From: Sanguibacter suarezii NBRC 16159
GTDB lineage: Bacteria > Actinomycetota > Actinomycetes > Actinomycetales > Cellulomonadaceae
Length of the DNA: 64,000 bases
Direction of reading: 5' to 3'
Assembly: GCF_001552735.1 (NCBI RefSeq)
Contig: NZ_BCRT01000004.1
Location: 186,001-250,000 of the forward strand
Shown here: positions 34,208-43,381 of the stretch, one piece after another
Numbering within the stretch: the stretch's first letter is position 1
How the letters are laid out: each line of letters begins with the position of its first letter
Notes under the pieces: generated by a model
Databases searched by the model: none
What the model saw: only the letters and a program-made list of their open reading frames with translations
Told to the model about the DNA's origin: nothing
Made by a program: the position numbers and the translations under genes

Positions 34208-37200
34208 TGCACCTCCATTCCATGACGCTGCAGGCCATCGGCCCCTTCGCAGGCACCCACACAGTGGACTTCGCCGCGCTGAGCGAAGCGGGGCTCTTCC
34301 TCCTCGAAGGGCCCACCGGAGCCGGGAAGTCGACGCTCATCGACGCGGTCGTCTTCGCCCTGTACGGCAAGGTCGCCTCGGCCGCAGCGAGCGACGACCG
34401 GCTGCGGTCGGCCTACGCCGCGGACGCGACCGAGTCCTTCGTCGACCTCACCTTCGAGACCGGTGCGGGCATCTACCGCGTCGTGCGGACCCCGGAGCGG
34501 CTACGTCCCAAGAAGCGCGGGGAGGGCACCACCAAGCAGCAGGCGGGCATCACGCTCTGGGCGCTGACCGTCGACGAGCTCGCCGCCGGGCTGGGTGCGC
34601 CGGGTGACAGCGGGAGGCTCGTGTCCAACCGCCTCGACGAGGCGGGGGCAGAGCTGACGCGGATCATCGGGCTCGACCGCAGCCAGTTCGTCCAGACGAT
34701 CGTGCTGCCGCAAGGGGAGTTCGCGAACTTCCTGCGGGCCAACCCCGAGGACCGCCGAGGTCTGCTGCAGAAGGTGTTCGGCACCGAGATCTACGAGAAG
34801 GCTCAGGCTCAGCTCGCCTCGATGCGCGCCGCCGCGCACCAGCAGCTGTCCGCGGCGAGGTCCCAGGTCACCTCCGCAGTCGAGAACTTCATCACCACCA
34901 CCTCGCTGCCCGGGCCCGATGCCGAGATCCTGCGCGGCGCCGGGACGCACGACGTCCCCAAGCTCGCCGACGAGCACGTCGCCGGGCTGGTGTCCGTGGC
35001 TGATGCCCGCGACCGGGCCGACACCGCCGCGCGGGTCCGCCTCACAGCGGCTCGGGTCGCCCTGGACGAGGCGAAGCAGCTCACCGAGGCCGCCGCCCGC
35101 CGCGAAGCGCTGCTCACCGAGCAGGCTGCGCTCGACAGCCGCACGCAGCAGGTCCAGGAGCTGGAGACACTGCTCGTGGCCGCGCGCCGCGCGGCCATGG
35201 TCGAGCCGTCCATCACCGCTGAAGAGGTCGCGCGCCGCGCGGCCGAGGACGCCACCGAGCGTCTGCGCGCCGACCTCGAGCGCGCGCAGCAGGTCCTGGA
35301 CGTCCCCGCCGCCCTCGCTGCCCTCGCCGACGCCGGACGCGTGTCCCGCTCCGACGACGAGCTCGCGTCGCGGGAGGAGGCCAGGGCAACCCTGCGCCGC
35401 GGCCGGGATGACGACGCCGGGCAGATCGCGCTGCTCAACCGGCTGCTGCCGATCGAGGCAGGCCTCGCGGCGCGTCGCAGCGCCCAGACGGAGGCCGTGG
35501 CGGCGTTGGCCGGCCAGCGCGCCGCGATCACGGACCTGGAGACGGACCTCGCCGCGCGTCCGGCCGCGCGTCTCGAGCTCGAGAGCGCACGCGACGCGGC
35601 CCGAGCCCTCGCAGCGGACTTGCCCGCACGGACCTCCCGGCGCGCCGCAGCTGGTGAGGTCGTGGAGACCTTCGCCCGCCTCGACACCCTCACCGCCGAG
35701 CACGACGCCGCGCTCGAGGCGCGCACCGCGGCCGGTGCGGTCGCTCAGCGGGCGGTCGAGGTCGAGGGAGACCTGCGCCGTGCCCGGATCGCCGGCATCG
35801 CCGGAGAGATCGCGGCCAGCCTCCACCCGGGCGCGCCGTGCCCGGTCTGCGGCTCGGCCGAGCACCCCGAGCCGGCCTCGCGGGGCGCGGACCACGTGGA
35901 CCAGGAGGCAGTGGACCGCGCGGAGGCCGAGCGTCGTGACCGCGAGGGTGACCTGGTGGCAGCGGGCCAGCTCGTCGTCCGTCTCGCAGAACGCCTCACC
36001 GCCCTGCGCGAGTTGGTCGCCGGCACCGACCTGGCTGCGGCGACTGCCGAGCTCACCGCCGCCGAGGATGCGGTCGCCGCAGCAGAGGCCGCGCAGCAGC
36101 AGGCCACCGCCGCCGCGCAGGACCTGGCGGCCTTCGACGAGGCGACGGTCCGGCTGCGCGCCGACCACGCCGCGCGGGTGGAGCAGGCCGTGACCGACCA
36201 GGCGCGCCTCGACCACGACGCGACGGTCCTGCTCGCCGACGAGGCGGAGATCTCCGCCGCGGCAGGCACGCGGACCGTCGCCGAGGTCGTCGCCGACCTC
36301 ACCGCCCGGGTCTCGGCCGTCGACGCGCTGCTGACCTCCCAGGACCACGCCGCCACCGCATGGTCCGGGCACCGTGAGCGCCACGTGGAGCTCGAGCAGA
36401 GCCTGGTCGGCAACCACTTCGACGACGTCGGCGCTGCTCGCGAGGCGATGGTGCCCCCGGAGCGGACCTCCTCCCTGGAGCAGGAGATCATGACGCACCG
36501 GGCCGCCTGTGAACGGGTGCGCAGCGGACTGGCCGAGGACCGCATCATCGCGCTGGCCGATGACATCGACATCGACCTCGAGGCGGTGCGCACGGACGAG
36601 TCGACGGCCGAGGCCGCCGTGCACGAGGCCCAGGTGGCGGCGGCGCTGGCTGGCCGCACGGTCCAGGACGCGGAGCGGGAGGCTGCGGCCATCGCTCGCG
36701 CGAGCGCCCACCTCGAGTCGGTCGAGGTGACCACCGAGCCGGTCGTGCGGATGGCGGACCTGGCCGGTGGCACGTCCCCGGACAACACGACACGTCTCAC
36801 CCTGGCCACCTTTGTGCTCATGCGCCGCTTCGAGGACGTCGTGGCTGCGGCGAACTCACGGATCGAGACGATGTCCGACGGCCGGTACGAGCTCGTCCGT
36901 TCCGACCTCAAGGAGGTCAAGGGGAACACGAAGGTGGGTCTCGCGCTGCGGGTGCTGGACCACCAGACCGGTCTCCCGCGGCTGCCGAGCTCGTTGTCCG
37001 GCGGTGAGACCTTCTACGTCTCCCTGTGCCTGGCGCTGGGCATGGCCGACGTGGTCACGGCGGAGGCGGGTGGGGTGGACCTGGGGACCCTCTTCGTCGA
37101 CGAGGGCTTCGGGTCGCTCGACCCGGAGACGCTCGACTCGGTCCTGGCCATCCTCGGCCGGCTGCGGGCCGGCGGGCGGGTTGTCGGAGTGGTGTCGCAC

Positions 37201-37290
37201 GTGGAGGCGCTCAAGCAGACGATCTCCGACGGCATCTCGGTGCGCCGGCTGCCGGACGGGTCGAGCACCCTGACGGTCCGCGCCGGCTGA
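34207..37290 (+). CDS. sbcC: SbcC ATPase subunit (Rad50-like)
   Basis: A 1027-residue SMC-type ATPase. Walker A EGPTGAGKST is at residues about 36-45; long Ala/Glu/Arg coiled-coil arms flank the zinc hook CPVCGSAEHP near residue 545; the C-terminal half carries the signature SSLSGGETFYVSL and Walker B LFVDEGFGSLD. It works with SbcD to tether and cut DNA ends. The Ala-rich coiled coils are typical of high-GC members. The stop codon forms part of a 12-bp terminator stem. Confidence 0.96.
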   Translation: MHLHSMTLQAIGPFAGTHTVDFAALSEAGLFLLEGPTGAGKSTLIDAVVFALYGKVASAAASDDRLRSAYAADATESFVDLTFETGAGIYRVVRTPERLRPKKRGEGTTKQQAGITLWALTVDELAAGLGAPGDSGRLVSNRLDEAGAELTRIIGLDRSQFVQTIVLPQGEFANFLRANPEDRRGLLQKVFGTEIYEKAQAQLASMRAAAHQQLSAARSQVTSAVENFITTTSLPGPDAEILRGAGTHDVPKLADEHVAGLVSVADARDRADTAARVRLTAARVALDEAKQLTEAAARREALLTEQAALDSRTQQVQELETLLVAARRAAMVEPSITAEEVARRAAEDATERLRADLERAQQVLDVPAALAALADAGRVSRSDDELASREEARATLRRGRDDDAGQIALLNRLLPIEAGLAARRSAQTEAVAALAGQRAAITDLETDLAARPAARLELESARDAARALAADLPARTSRRAAAGEVVETFARLDTLTAEHDAALEARTAAGAVAQRAVEVEGDLRRARIAGIAGEIAASLHPGAPCPVCGSAEHPEPASRGADHVDQEAVDRAEAERRDREGDLVAAGQLVVRLAERLTALRELVAGTDLAAATAELTAAEDAVAAAEAAQQQATAAAQDLAAFDEATVRLRADHAARVEQAVTDQARLDHDATVLLADEAEISAAAGTRTVAEVVADLTARVSAVDALLTSQDHAATAWSGHRERHVELEQSLVGNHFDDVGAAREAMVPPERTSSLEQEIMTHRAACERVRSGLAEDRIIALADDIDIDLEAVRTDESTAEAAVHEAQVAAALAGRTVQDAEREAAAIARASAHLESVEVTTEPVVRMADLAGGTSPDNTTRLTLATFVLMRRFEDVVAAANSRIETMSDGRYELVRSDLKEVKGNTKVGLALRVLDHQTGLPRLPSSLSGGETFYVSLCLALGMADVVTAEAGGVDLGTLFVDEGFGSLDPETLDSVLAILGRLRAGGRVVGVVSHVEALKQTISDGISVRRLPDGSSTLTVRAG

Positions 37291-37309
37291 GGGGGGTCTC
37301 AGCCGGCGC
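37280..37309. terminator. Bidirectional terminator between sbcC and DUF4234 gene
   Basis: GCGCCGGCTGAG (37280-37291) and CTCAGCCGGCGC (37298-37309) are exact complements; the first arm includes the sbcC stop. Confidence 0.75.
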
Positions 37310-37316
37310 GGGGATC

Positions 37317-37805
37317 TCAGGCCTGGCGGTGCTGCCAGAGCGTGTTCAGTGCGTCCTGGTAGTAGAAGGAGTGCCCGCCGACGACGATCGCGAGGAGCAC
37401 GCCGATCGCAGGGGACGTGGACGACGGCAGACCGGCGGCGGCCTGCGCCTGCTGGATGCGCTGCCCGGTGCAGTAGACCGAGAAGAGCAAGAAGTACGGC
37501 ACGAACAGGCACAGCAGGATCATGTTGGCCGGGTTGACCTGGATCGAGGAGTTGAAGTTCTTCAGCTCGACGTTGATCTTGTAGTACCAGACCAGGCCGT
37601 AGATCCCGAAGGTGATGATCGAGAGCAGGAAGACCCCGATCGGCGACCGGGGCAGGCCTGACGGGCCGTTGCGGTAGGAGCCGGGCTGCGGGACGGTCGC
37701 CACGGGGTAGGCGGCATAGCCGTCCGTGGGGGCTGCGTAGCCGGTGGAGGAGGGGGCTGCGCCGGGGCCGGAGGGCGGCGGCGTGTATGCGTCTTGACTG
37801 GTCAC
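37317..37805 (-). CDS. DUF4234-domain membrane protein
   Basis: A 162-residue protein with a Pro/Gly/Tyr-rich cytoplasmic N-terminus (1-50) and three hydrophobic segments. SPIGVFLLSIITFGIYGLVW with YYKINVELK is the DUF4234 hallmark. Function of the family is unknown. GTG 37805 is preceded by TACTGT (complement of 37812-37817) at six bases, so leaderless. Confidence 0.85.
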   Translation of the reverse strand: MTSQDAYTPPPSGPGAAPSSTGYAAPTDGYAAYPVATVPQPGSYRNGPSGLPRSPIGVFLLSIITFGIYGLVWYYKINVELKNFNSSIQVNPANMILLCLFVPYFLLFSVYCTGQRIQQAQAAAGLPSSTSPAIGVLLAIVVGGHSFYYQDALNTLWQHRQA

Positions 37806-37968
37806 GGCCTCACAGTAGAGGTCTTCGAGATGCGCCGGACGAGGGTTTCGGGCTCATCGTGCAGATTCACCCGGTCCTCGCGGACGCTCCGGGCTGACGT
37901 GGCCGGTGAAGCTCGTGCTGGCTCGGGGTGAGGTCGAGCGGAAGGCCGGTGTGTAGGAGACTAGTTGA

Positions 37969-38949
37969 ATGAGCAACGAACAAGGTGTGTACTCCGTCCC
38001 CGGAACGTCCTTCACCCGGGACACGAACTACATCCAGACCCGCATCACCGCCGACGGGCGTGAGGGGTTCCCGGTCGAGGCCGGCCGGTACCGCCTCATC
38101 GCGGCGAAGGCCTGCCCGTGGGCCAACCGGTCGATCATCGTCCGCCGGCTGCTCGGCCTGGAGGACGCCATCTCCTTGGGGATGCCCGGTCCGCTGCACG
38201 ACAAGAACAGCTGGACCTTCGACCTCGACCCCGGCGGGGTGGACCCGGTCCTGGGGATCGAGCGGATCCAGCAGGCCTACTTCGCCTATGACCCCGACTA
38301 CCCCCGCGGGATCACGGTCCCGGTGATCGTGGACGTCCCCACCGGGAAGGTCGTCACCAACGACTTCGCCCAGATCACCCTGGACTTCTCGACCGAGTGG
38401 ACCGCCTTCCACCGTGAGGGAGCCCCGGACCTCTACCCCGTGCACCTGCGCGCCGAGATGGACCAGGTCATGCGACGGATCTACACCGAGGTCAACAACG
38501 GGGTGTACCGCTGCGGCTTCGCCGGCACCCAGGAGGCCTACGACGCCGCCTACGACCGGCTGTGGACGGCGCTCGACTGGCTCGAGGAGCGCCTCGCCTC
38601 CCAGCGCTACCTCATGGGCGACTCGATCACCGAGGCCGACGTTCGCCTGTTCACCACCCTGGCCCGCTTCGACGCGGTCTACCACGGGCACTTCAAGTGC
38701 AACCGGTCCAAGCTCACGGAGATGCCGGTGCTGTGGGCGTACGCACGGGACCTGTTCCAGACCCCCGGCTTCGGCGAGACGATCGACTTCGACCAGATCA
38801 AGACCCACTACTACGGGGTGCACCGCGACCTCAACCCCTCCGGGATCATCCCCGCAGGCCCGGACGAGACGGTCTGGACCACCCCGCACGGACGTGAGGC
38901 GCTGGGCGGACGACCCTTCGGCGACGGGACCGCGCCCGAGCCGCGCTGA
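37969..38949 (+). CDS. Glutathionyl-hydroquinone reductase-like GST (ECM4/YqjG family)
   Basis: A 326-residue Xi-class GST. The active-site Cys is in KACPWANRSIIVRRLLGLE (about residues 45-62), preceded by the family's long N-terminal extension, and VTVPVIVDVPTG-like and TTLARFDAVYHGHFKCN segments are typical. Known members reduce S-thiolated hydroquinones using glutathione. Actinobacteria generally use mycothiol, so the real thiol partner is open. AGGAG lies nine bases before ATG 37969, and GAGACT six bases before it, so initiation mode is ambiguous. Confidence 0.88.
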   Translation: MSNEQGVYSVPGTSFTRDTNYIQTRITADGREGFPVEAGRYRLIAAKACPWANRSIIVRRLLGLEDAISLGMPGPLHDKNSWTFDLDPGGVDPVLGIERIQQAYFAYDPDYPRGITVPVIVDVPTGKVVTNDFAQITLDFSTEWTAFHREGAPDLYPVHLRAEMDQVMRRIYTEVNNGVYRCGFAGTQEAYDAAYDRLWTALDWLEERLASQRYLMGDSITEADVRLFTTLARFDAVYHGHFKCNRSKLTEMPVLWAYARDLFQTPGFGETIDFDQIKTHYYGVHRDLNPSGIIPAGPDETVWTTPHGREALGGRPFGDGTAPEPR

Positions 38950-38979
38950 GCCGCGCTGACTCCCACTGAGCCGCGCTGA
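38938..38979. repeat. Repeated stop-codon context after the GST gene
   Basis: CCGCGCTGA occurs at 38941-38949 (with the stop), 38951-38959 and 38971-38979. Confidence 0.8.
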
Positions 38980-38986
38980 CCTGCCC

Positions 38987-40012
38987 TCACCAGCGGTTGC
39001 GGGCCTCCTCGGCCCAGCCGACCAGCCCGTCCACCCGCACCTCCCGGCCCGCGTCGTCCACCACGTGCCCGGACCAGTGGCCGAAGCACTGGTGCGTCTG
39101 GCCGGCGAGCACCACGAGGTTGGTCACCGCGACCCGCTCGTGGAACGGGGTGAAGGTCAGGTCTGCGCGGGGGCCGGTGACCCGCCACGGCGCCAACCAG
39201 CTCTCGCGGTCATAGGTCCAGGTCAGCTCGTCGTGCAGCTTGTGCACGCGGCCGTCCACGACGAGGGCGTTCTCGGTCGACCCGGTCCCCACCGTCCACT
39301 GACCGCCGATGGTCAGCCCGACCGTCCGCCCGTCGACCACACCAGACCCGGCGCCCCAGTTCCACGTCATCGAGTACGGCCAGCGTCCGCGGCCGTGGTC
39401 GAGGACCGCCCAGCTGGCGTCCGCCGGCACCACGACCTCCACGCCGTCCACCCGCAGCCGGCCGCCGACCCGCAGCGCGGGGGCCTTGACCGTGTACTGG
39501 AAGCGCCGCGCGCTCCACGGGACCACCACGCACATCGACTCCTGGTCCGCGGGCATCGCCACGGTGAGGTCGAGGCGGACCCGGTCGGTCGCGGCCTGCA
39601 ACCGGACCGACTCCGGGCCGGGGGTGATCTCCGCGGTGAAGCCGCGACGTCGGGCAGAGGCGGTGCCGGTGCTCAGGCTGTGCGGGAGCACGGTGTCGGC
39701 GGCGAAGGGGGCGAGCACGGAGGCGTCCACCACCTCGCCGGTGGCGCGGTCCAGCACCCACAGCTGGTGCACCCCGGCGTAGTCCAGGCTCGAGACCGTC
39801 AGCCCCACGACGTGCGTGGGGCTGATGATCCCCCAGTACTCCCAGCGCTTGTTGCGTCCCCACGCGCCCGCGCGGCCGAGGCCGCGGGGCAGGTTCGTGC
39901 GGTGCAGCGGCGTGCGGGACCAGCCGGCGGCGAGCGGGTCGAGCCGCCCGTCCGGGCGGCACAGCACGACCGGTGAGGTGATCTCCAGCTCGCTCGCGCC
40001 CGGCGTCGTCAC
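38987..40012 (-). CDS. DUF2804-domain protein
   Basis: A 341-residue beta-rich protein of the DUF2804 family, recognised by the PLHRTNLPRGLGRAG start, KRWEYWGIISP, MTWNWGAGSG and the C-terminal HQCFGHWSGHV blocks. It is likely lipocalin-like or carotenoid-hydratase-like in fold, but no activity can be assigned. GTG 40012 starts two bases after the stop of the MazG-like gene, so the two form an operon. Confidence 0.85.
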   Translation of the reverse strand: MTTPGASELEITSPVVLCRPDGRLDPLAAGWSRTPLHRTNLPRGLGRAGAWGRNKRWEYWGIISPTHVVGLTVSSLDYAGVHQLWVLDRATGEVVDASVLAPFAADTVLPHSLSTGTASARRRGFTAEITPGPESVRLQAATDRVRLDLTVAMPADQESMCVVVPWSARRFQYTVKAPALRVGGRLRVDGVEVVVPADASWAVLDHGRGRWPYSMTWNWGAGSGVVDGRTVGLTIGGQWTVGTGSTENALVVDGRVHKLHDELTWTYDRESWLAPWRVTGPRADLTFTPFHERVAVTNLVVLAGQTHQCFGHWSGHVVDDAGREVRVDGLVGWAEEARNRW

Positions 40013-40014
40013 GG

Positions 40015-40371
40015 TCAGGCCTTGTGCGGGGCGACGCCGACGACGCTCGCGGCGCCCTCGACGGGGAACCGGGCGTGGTTGCGGGCCAGCTTGGCCTCTC
40101 CGGCGGCCCCCAGGTCCACCCCGAGGACGTCCGCGAGACGCACGAGGTAGATGAGCACGTCGGCAAGCTCGTCGCCGATGCGGTCACGGCGGTCGGGAGC
40201 GGCGAAGGTCTCCACGGCCTGGTCCGCCGGGACCCACTGCAGCAGCTCGGCGACTTCGCCCACCTCACCCATGAGGGCCAGCACGAGGGACTTGGGATCC
40301 TGGAACTGGCCCCAGTCGCGCTCGGCGGAGAAGGCGCGGACGGCGGTGGTGAAGGAGGCGAGGTCGGTCAT
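40015..40371 (-). CDS. MazG-like nucleotide pyrophosphohydrolase (dCTPase/RS21-C6 type)
   Basis: A 118-residue all-helical NTP pyrophosphatase. MGEVGEVAELLQW gives the ExxE metal motif and DELADVLIYLVRLADVLG the partner E/D motif. Such enzymes hydrolyse non-canonical or excess (d)NTPs to monophosphates. TAGGGT (complement of 40378-40383) is six bases before ATG 40371, so leaderless. Confidence 0.9.
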   Translation of the reverse strand: MTDLASFTTAVRAFSAERDWGQFQDPKSLVLALMGEVGEVAELLQWVPADQAVETFAAPDRRDRIGDELADVLIYLVRLADVLGVDLGAAGEAKLARNHARFPVEGAASVVGVAPHKA

Positions 40372-40410
40372 CCTGCGACCCTACAGAACCGGGGACGGGC
40401 AGTGCACGGG

Positions 40411-41013
40411 TCAGGAGCCCAGGATCGCCACGAGGAAGTCGGAGTCGTCACGGAAGGGGCGCAGGTCCCACGTGGAGAACAGGGAGTCCACGCTCAGGCC
40501 GGCCTCGGCGACGTCGGACAGGAAGGTCTCGAAGGCGTAGCCGCGGCCGGCACCGAAGCCCACGGCGATCCGCCCGGCCGGGGCGAGGTGGCGGCGCATG
40601 GTCTCCAGCACGGTCACGTGGGTGCCCGGGGCGAGGAAGGTCATGACGTTCCCGGCGCACACGATCGCGTCGAAGCCCTCGGTGATCCGCTCCGCCGCGA
40701 GGTCCATCTCGGCGAGGTCACCCACGAGCCACTGGATTCCGGGGTGGTCCTCGATCGCGGCGTTGATGAGGACCGGGTCCACATCGATGCCGACGACGGT
40801 GTGCCCGAGCGCGGCCAGCGCCGCGCCCACCCGGCCCGGACCGCAGCCGGCGTCGAGCACGCGGGCGCCGCGCGGGACCATGGCGTCGATCAGGCGCGCC
40901 TCACCGGCGAGGTCGTTGCCCTCGGCGGCCAGGGCGCGCATCCGCTCGACGTACCAGAGGGAGTGGTTGGGGTTGCGCTGCAGGGTCTGCTCCCAGAGGG
41001 TCGGCGTACGCAT
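40411..41013 (-). CDS. Class I SAM-dependent methyltransferase
   Basis: A 200-residue Rossmann methyltransferase: motif I VLDAGCGPGRVG, acidic residue at the end of beta-2 in VVGIDVDP, and FDAIVCAGNVMTFL as post-motif I/motif II. Acceptor unknown. AAAGG lies about ten bases before ATG 41013. It ends 39 bases before the MazG-like promoter region on the same strand. Confidence 0.88.
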   Translation of the reverse strand: MRTPTLWEQTLQRNPNHSLWYVERMRALAAEGNDLAGEARLIDAMVPRGARVLDAGCGPGRVGAALAALGHTVVGIDVDPVLINAAIEDHPGIQWLVGDLAEMDLAAERITEGFDAIVCAGNVMTFLAPGTHVTVLETMRRHLAPAGRIAVGFGAGRGYAFETFLSDVAEAGLSVDSLFSTWDLRPFRDDSDFLVAILGS

Positions 41014-41101
41014 GGTGAGAGACCTTTCGTCGGGGGGTGTTCATCTCACTGTAGGTCGGCCGCCTGGACGGTGCCGGGACCTTCGACTGAGGCCGACGGC
41101 C

Positions 41102-42049
41102 TCATCCGGTGTACTCGAAGTGCCAGTACTCGGGGTTGCTGCCGTTCTGCCGTGCCCAGCCCGGGGCGACCCACCCGAAGGCCGGCCCGTTCTCCACCAA
41201 CCACTGGTAGCGCGCCGAACCGAAGCCGTAGCACGACCATTCCTGCAGGTCGAAGGCCCGTCCGGTGCCGTGGGAGGAGGTGCCCGGCACGGCGGCGACG
41301 GACCCGAGCGCCTCCCGCATGCGCACCTGCTCGTCGAAGGACCGGTAGGTAAGGTCGAGGTCGAGGTCCGTGCCGAAGGCTGCGCGGTAGGAGGCGTTGA
41401 GCCGGTCGAGGGCGCCCGCAGCCCGGGTGGCGAGGTACTGCGGCGTGCCAGCAGTGTCGTGTCCCCAGGTCAGCCGGGTCATCGCGGAGGCAGGCAGCCG
41501 GCCGTTGGACCCGTCGCCCTCGGCGTCCGGTGCGGAGGTGTAGAACGGCGGACCGGCGTAGGTGGAGTCGTTGACGCAGGCCGGGACGCTCGGTGCGGGA
41601 GCCGCGGTGACGGGAGCTGGTGCGGGCCGAGCGGGGCGCGCGGTGGCCTGAGCCGCGGCGGCCTGCTTGGCGGCCTGCTCTGCGGCGGCCTGCTCGGCAG
41701 CCGCCTGTTCGGCGGCGGCTTGCTCAGCTGCGGCTTGCTCTGCGGCGGCCTGCTCAGCTGCCGCTTGCTCTGCTGCCGCCTGCTCTGCCGCTGCTCGGTC
41801 CGCGGCGAGCTGGTCGCTCAGCTGCGCGGCCACAGCGGTCTGAGCGGCTTCCCGGGCCGCGACCCGATCGGCGGTCTCCGCCTGCAGCGCAGCCTGCTCG
41901 GCCCGCAGGCGGGCGTCGTGAGCCCGGGTCTCGGCCTGCTGGGCGGCGATCTCGGGGACCCGCGCGGGCGCCGTCGTGCAGGCGAGCGTCCCGACCAGGG
42001 CGAGCGAGCCGAGCGTGGCGAGCAGACGCAGCCTCCAGGTCCTGGTCAT
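41102..42049 (-). CDS. M15 D,D-carboxypeptidase (VanY-like) with AEQAA repeat, exported
   Basis: A 315-residue exported protein. An N-terminal hydrophobic segment ends LVGTLAC, a possible lipobox with Cys at residue 24. Residues about 45-140 form an Ala/Glu/Gln helix with eight AAEQA pentads, then a Pro-rich linker. The C-terminal zinc peptidase has SSHGTGRAFDL and EYWHFEY, the His/Asp/His set of M15B enzymes, which trim D-Ala from peptidoglycan stems. GAGGAG precedes ATG 42049. The repeat probably spans the cell wall. Confidence 0.88.
   Translation of the reverse strand: MTRTWRLRLLATLGSLALVGTLACTTAPARVPEIAAQQAETRAHDARLRAEQAALQAETADRVAAREAAQTAVAAQLSDQLAADRAAAEQAAAEQAAAEQAAAEQAAAEQAAAEQAAAEQAAAEQAAKQAAAAQATARPARPAPAPVTAAPAPSVPACVNDSTYAGPPFYTSAPDAEGDGSNGRLPASAMTRLTWGHDTAGTPQYLATRAAGALDRLNASYRAAFGTDLDLDLTYRSFDEQVRMREALGSVAAVPGTSSHGTGRAFDLQEWSCYGFGSARYQWLVENGPAFGWVAPGWARQNGSNPEYWHFEYTG
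41674..41793 (-). repeat. Eight tandem 15-bp units encoding AAEQA
   Basis: Eight consecutive 15-base units (for example CCTGCTCTGCGGCGG, plus-strand view) differ mainly at third codon positions: CAG/CAA and GAG/GAA and several Ala codons alternate. A diverged ninth unit (AKQAA) flanks it. Confidence 0.9.
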
Positions 42050-42220
42050 GTCATCTCCTCGCAGGTCGTAGGCAGGCCGCACGGGGGGTGCCGGTGGGCG
42101 CCGGTAGGTGCCCGTCACCACAGTAGGCGAGGGTCCCCGCACGTCAGGTGTGGGGCACCCGCGCGCGGCGCGTACGGGCACCCGAACTGCGCGGCGGGCG
42201 GCTCTTGCCACACTGGACCC

Positions 42221-43315
42221 GTGACCACATCGACCTCAGCCGCCGAGCTGCCCCGCCCCACCCCGCGTCAGATCCGCCGGTGGCGTCGCAACCTCGCCGA
42301 CGAACGCGCCGAGGCCGCCGTCTACCGCGAGCTGGCCGCGCGCCGCACCGGGGAGGAGAAGGAGATCCTGCTCGCCCTCGCCGAGGCGGAGAAGCGGCAC
42401 GAGGCGCACTGGCTCGAGCTGCTCGGCCCCTCTGCTGGCCGCCCGCTGCGCGGTCACTGGCGCACCCGCGGGCTGGGCTTCCTCGCCCGCCGCTTCGGCG
42501 GCGTCTTCGTCCTCGCTCTCGCCCAGCAGGCTGAGGCCCGCTCCACCTACGACGTCGACGTCGACGCCACACCGCGCATGGCCGCGGACGAGCGGATCCA
42601 CGGTGAGGTGGTCCGCGGCCTTGCCACGCGGGGCCGGATGCGGATCTCGGGGACCTTCCGCGCCGCCGTCTTCGGCGCCAACGACGGCCTCGTGTCCAAC
42701 CTCGCCCTCATCCTCGGCATCGGCGCCTCCGGTGCCTCCCAGGCCACGGTGCTGCTCACCGGGCTGGCCGGGCTGCTCGCCGGCGCGCTGTCCATGGGCG
42801 CGGGGGAGTACGTCTCCATCCGGTCCCAGCGGGAGCTCCTCGAGGCGGCCAACCCCAGCCCGGCGGCCTCCGCAGCGATCGCCCACCTCGACGTCGACGC
42901 GAACGAGCTGGCGCTCGTCTACCGCGCTCGCGGCGAGAGCGCCGAGGATGCGCAGACCCACGCCGACGACGTGCTCGCCACGTACACCGCGCAGACCGTG
43001 ATCGCTCCCCGGGGGGCCGACGACGAGCACGAGGCGATCGGCACCGCGATCGGGGCCGCGGCGTCGAGCTTCTGCTTCTTCGCCTCCGGCGCGCTGATCC
43101 CGGTGCTGCCGTACATCTTCGGCCTCGAAGGCCTTGCCGCGGTCGTCATCGGGTCCGTCCTGGTCGGCATCGCGCTGTGCATCACCGGCGCCACGGTCGG
43201 GGTGCTCTCGGGCGCCTCGCCGGTCAAGCGGGCGCTGCGCCAGCTGGCGATCGGCTTCGGTGCGGCAGGCGCCACGTACCTGCTCGGCCTGACCTTCGGT
43301 GCCAACGTCTCCTGA
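42221..43315 (+). CDS. Ferritin-like/VIT1 fusion, probable iron or manganese exporter (MbfA-like)
   Basis: A 364-residue protein. Residues 15-135 form a rubrerythrin-type four-helix domain with ERAEAAVYRELA and EKRHEAHWLE metal ligands. From about residue 145 it is a VIT1/CCC1 transporter: FGANDGLVSNLALILG, GALSMGAGEYVSIRSQRE and four to five membrane helices. MbfA of rhizobia has the same fusion and exports iron. GTG 42221 follows CACACT (42209-42214) by six bases; no Shine-Dalgarno. Metal specificity is inferred. Confidence 0.9.
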   Translation: MTTSTSAAELPRPTPRQIRRWRRNLADERAEAAVYRELAARRTGEEKEILLALAEAEKRHEAHWLELLGPSAGRPLRGHWRTRGLGFLARRFGGVFVLALAQQAEARSTYDVDVDATPRMAADERIHGEVVRGLATRGRMRISGTFRAAVFGANDGLVSNLALILGIGASGASQATVLLTGLAGLLAGALSMGAGEYVSIRSQRELLEAANPSPAASAAIAHLDVDANELALVYRARGESAEDAQTHADDVLATYTAQTVIAPRGADDEHEAIGTAIGAAASSFCFFASGALIPVLPYIFGLEGLAAVVIGSVLVGIALCITGATVGVLSGASPVKRALRQLAIGFGAAGATYLLGLTFGANVS

Positions 43316-43381
43316 TGAACAGTTGGCGAACTGAGCCAACACCCGATGAACTGGGCCGGCGGGCGCGGTGAGGATACGTCC

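Noticed and set aside
41674-41793. Repeat array considered as CRISPR or minisatellite
   Set aside because: Units are contiguous 15-mers in frame with a protein, without spacers.
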